A stretch of 13,712 nt of DNA from an uncultured Eisenbergiella sp. (GTDB lineage Bacteria > Bacillota > Clostridia > Lachnospirales > Lachnospiraceae), in assembly GCA_947626725.1 (NCBI GenBank), contig CANQTI010000031.1, positions 1-13,712 on the forward strand. The letters are read 5' to 3'. The translations under genes and the position numbers were made by a program. Below, piece by piece: positions 12,832 to 13,712 of the stretch. Position 1 is the first letter of the stretch, and each line of letters begins with the position of its first letter. The notes under the pieces were generated by a model. That model was given only the letters and a program-made list of their open reading frames with translations, searched no databases and had not been told where the DNA came from.

Positions 12832-12858
12832 CGGAAGCCGTGCCGCGGGCGTTTCCGC
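12831..12858 (+). other. Small hairpin in the hisG-hisD gap
   Basis: GCGGAA (12831-12836) and TTCCGC (12853-12858) can pair, beginning on the last base of the hisG stop codon. There is no T-run, so it is not a terminator. It may modulate the hisG/hisD ratio or mRNA stability, but a chance pairing in GC-rich DNA is possible. Confidence 0.25.
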
Positions 12859-12897
12859 GCATGACAGGAAAGCAGAAAATATGACGGAGAGGACAAA

Positions 12898-13712
12898 ATG
12901 AGAACGATCAGACTGACGAAGGAAAATAAAAGGAATCTGCTGCAGAAGCTGCTGAAAAGGAGCCCCGGCCAGTACGGCGCCTATGAGGAGACCGTCGCCG
13001 CGATCGTGGAAAACGTGAAGAAAAACGGCGATGCCGCGCTGTTTTCCTATACGGAGCAGTTCGACCGGTGCCGGCTGGACGCTTCCACGGTGCGGGTGAC
13101 AAAGGAAGAACTGGAGGAAGCATATGCGCAGGTAGACGCTGGCTTCGTGGATGTCATGAAGAAGAGCGCCGCCAACATCCGTTCCTTCCATGAGAAGCAG
13201 CGCCGCAGCGGCTGGTTTGAGACCAGAGAGGACGGCACCATCATGGGCATGAAGATCCTTCCCATCGAGGTGGCAGGAGTATATGCCCCCGGCGGCAAGG
13301 CCGCCTATCCGTCCAGCGTGCTGATGAACGTGATCCCGGCGAAGGCGGCCGGCGTGAAGCGGATCATTCTGTGCACGCCTCCGGGGCCGGACGGCAGGGT
13401 CAATCCCGGGACGCTGGTAGCCGCCCACATCGGCGGCGCGGATGAAATGTACCGGATCGGCGGCGCACAGGCCATCGCGGCCATGGCCTTCGGCACTGAA
13501 AGCATCCCCAAGGTGGACAAGATCACGGGCCCCGGCAATATTTTCGTGGCGCTGGCGAAAAAAGCCTGCTTCGGCTATGTGGGCATCGACTCCATCGCGG
13601 GACCCAGCGAGATCCTCGTCATCGCGGACGAGACCGCGAATCCCCGGTACGTGGCCGCCGACCTGCTTTCCCAGGCGGAGCACGACGAGATGGCCAGCGC
13701 GATCCTGATCAC
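12898..13712 (+). CDS. hisD: Histidinol dehydrogenase HisD, 5' part
   Basis: HisD oxidises L-histidinol to L-histidine in two NAD-dependent steps, the end of the pathway. The frame runs from ATG 12898 off the window end, giving 271 of about 430 residues. Recognisable segments are EETVAAIVENVKKNGDAALFSYTEQFD, LPIEVAGVYAPGGKAAYPSSVLMNVIPAKAAGV, GGADEMYRIGGAQAIAAMAFGTESIPKVDKITGPGN, and IDSIAGPSEILVIAD with LLSQAEHDE. The Gln and His of the last motif are the first two zinc ligands; the later Asp and His ligands are beyond the window. GGAGAGG (12886-12892) lies five bases before the start. hisZ-hisG-hisD is a usual clostridial order, and further his genes are expected downstream. No internal stop or frameshift is seen in the visible part. 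Confidence 0.96.
   Translation, partial: MRTIRLTKENKRNLLQKLLKRSPGQYGAYEETVAAIVENVKKNGDAALFSYTEQFDRCRLDASTVRVTKEELEEAYAQVDAGFVDVMKKSAANIRSFHEKQRRSGWFETREDGTIMGMKILPIEVAGVYAPGGKAAYPSSVLMNVIPAKAAGVKRIILCTPPGPDGRVNPGTLVAAHIGGADEMYRIGGAQAIAAMAFGTESIPKVDKITGPGNIFVALAKKACFGYVGIDSIAGPSEILVIADETANPRYVAADLLSQAEHDEMASAILI

Noticed and set aside
12124..13683. Long minus-strand open frame opposite hisG and hisD (about 519 codons)
   Set aside because: hisG and hisD are unmistakable on the plus strand. The reverse frame is open only because of GC-rich codon use and has no domain.

Overview
The window looks like chromosomal DNA from a fairly GC-rich member of the Clostridia, most likely Lachnospiraceae. The basis is family content: RecU (the Firmicutes-type Holliday junction resolvase), a YlbJ/SpoVV-like sporulation membrane protein, the rsmD-coaD pair next to it as in Bacillus (ylbH-ylbI-ylbJ), and the split HisZ + short HisG enzyme. 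Genus cannot be named from the sequence alone. Nearly all of it is core (housekeeping) DNA; I see no phage, insertion sequence with a transposase, CRISPR array, tRNA or rRNA.

Layout. (1) 1-3146, plus strand: the 3' part of a ParC-type topoisomerase gene, then rsmD and coaD behind a good sigma-A-type promoter that overlaps the parC stop codon, then a coiled-coil protein of unknown function. (2) 3147-3318: a convergent intergenic stretch with three successive hairpins, the last a bidirectional terminator. (3) 3319-4254, minus strand: a YlbJ-like Gate-domain membrane protein. (4) 4255-4409: a divergent intergenic stretch holding a 10-bp inverted repeat around a TAGTATACTA palindrome. (5) 4410-9935, plus strand: a tightly packed, partly overlapping run of an RsuA-type pseudouridine synthase, a HAD phosphatase, a YgiQ radical SAM protein, an unknown two-helix membrane protein, an RluA-type pseudouridine synthase and recU. 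(6) 9944-10145: a 202-bp long inverted repeat with 40-bp perfect arms, placed between recU and a Nudix hydrolase gene. (7) 10733-13712: a near-perfect promoter, a structured 5' leader without a T-box, and hisZ-hisG-hisD, the last cut off by the window end.

How the genes work together. Two themes recur: RNA modification and ribosome function (RsmD, two S4-domain pseudouridine synthases) and histidine synthesis (HisZ and HisG form the first enzyme of the pathway, HisD the last). CoaD makes dephospho-CoA. The Nudix protein probably cleans up nucleotides.

The most unusual items are non-coding: the long inverted repeat at 9944-10145, the possible three-way-junction leader of hisZ, and the competing hairpins between rsmD and coaD. 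The two unknown proteins (2511-3146 and 7710-8321) are the best protein-level leads. I do not see a convincing new multi-gene system.
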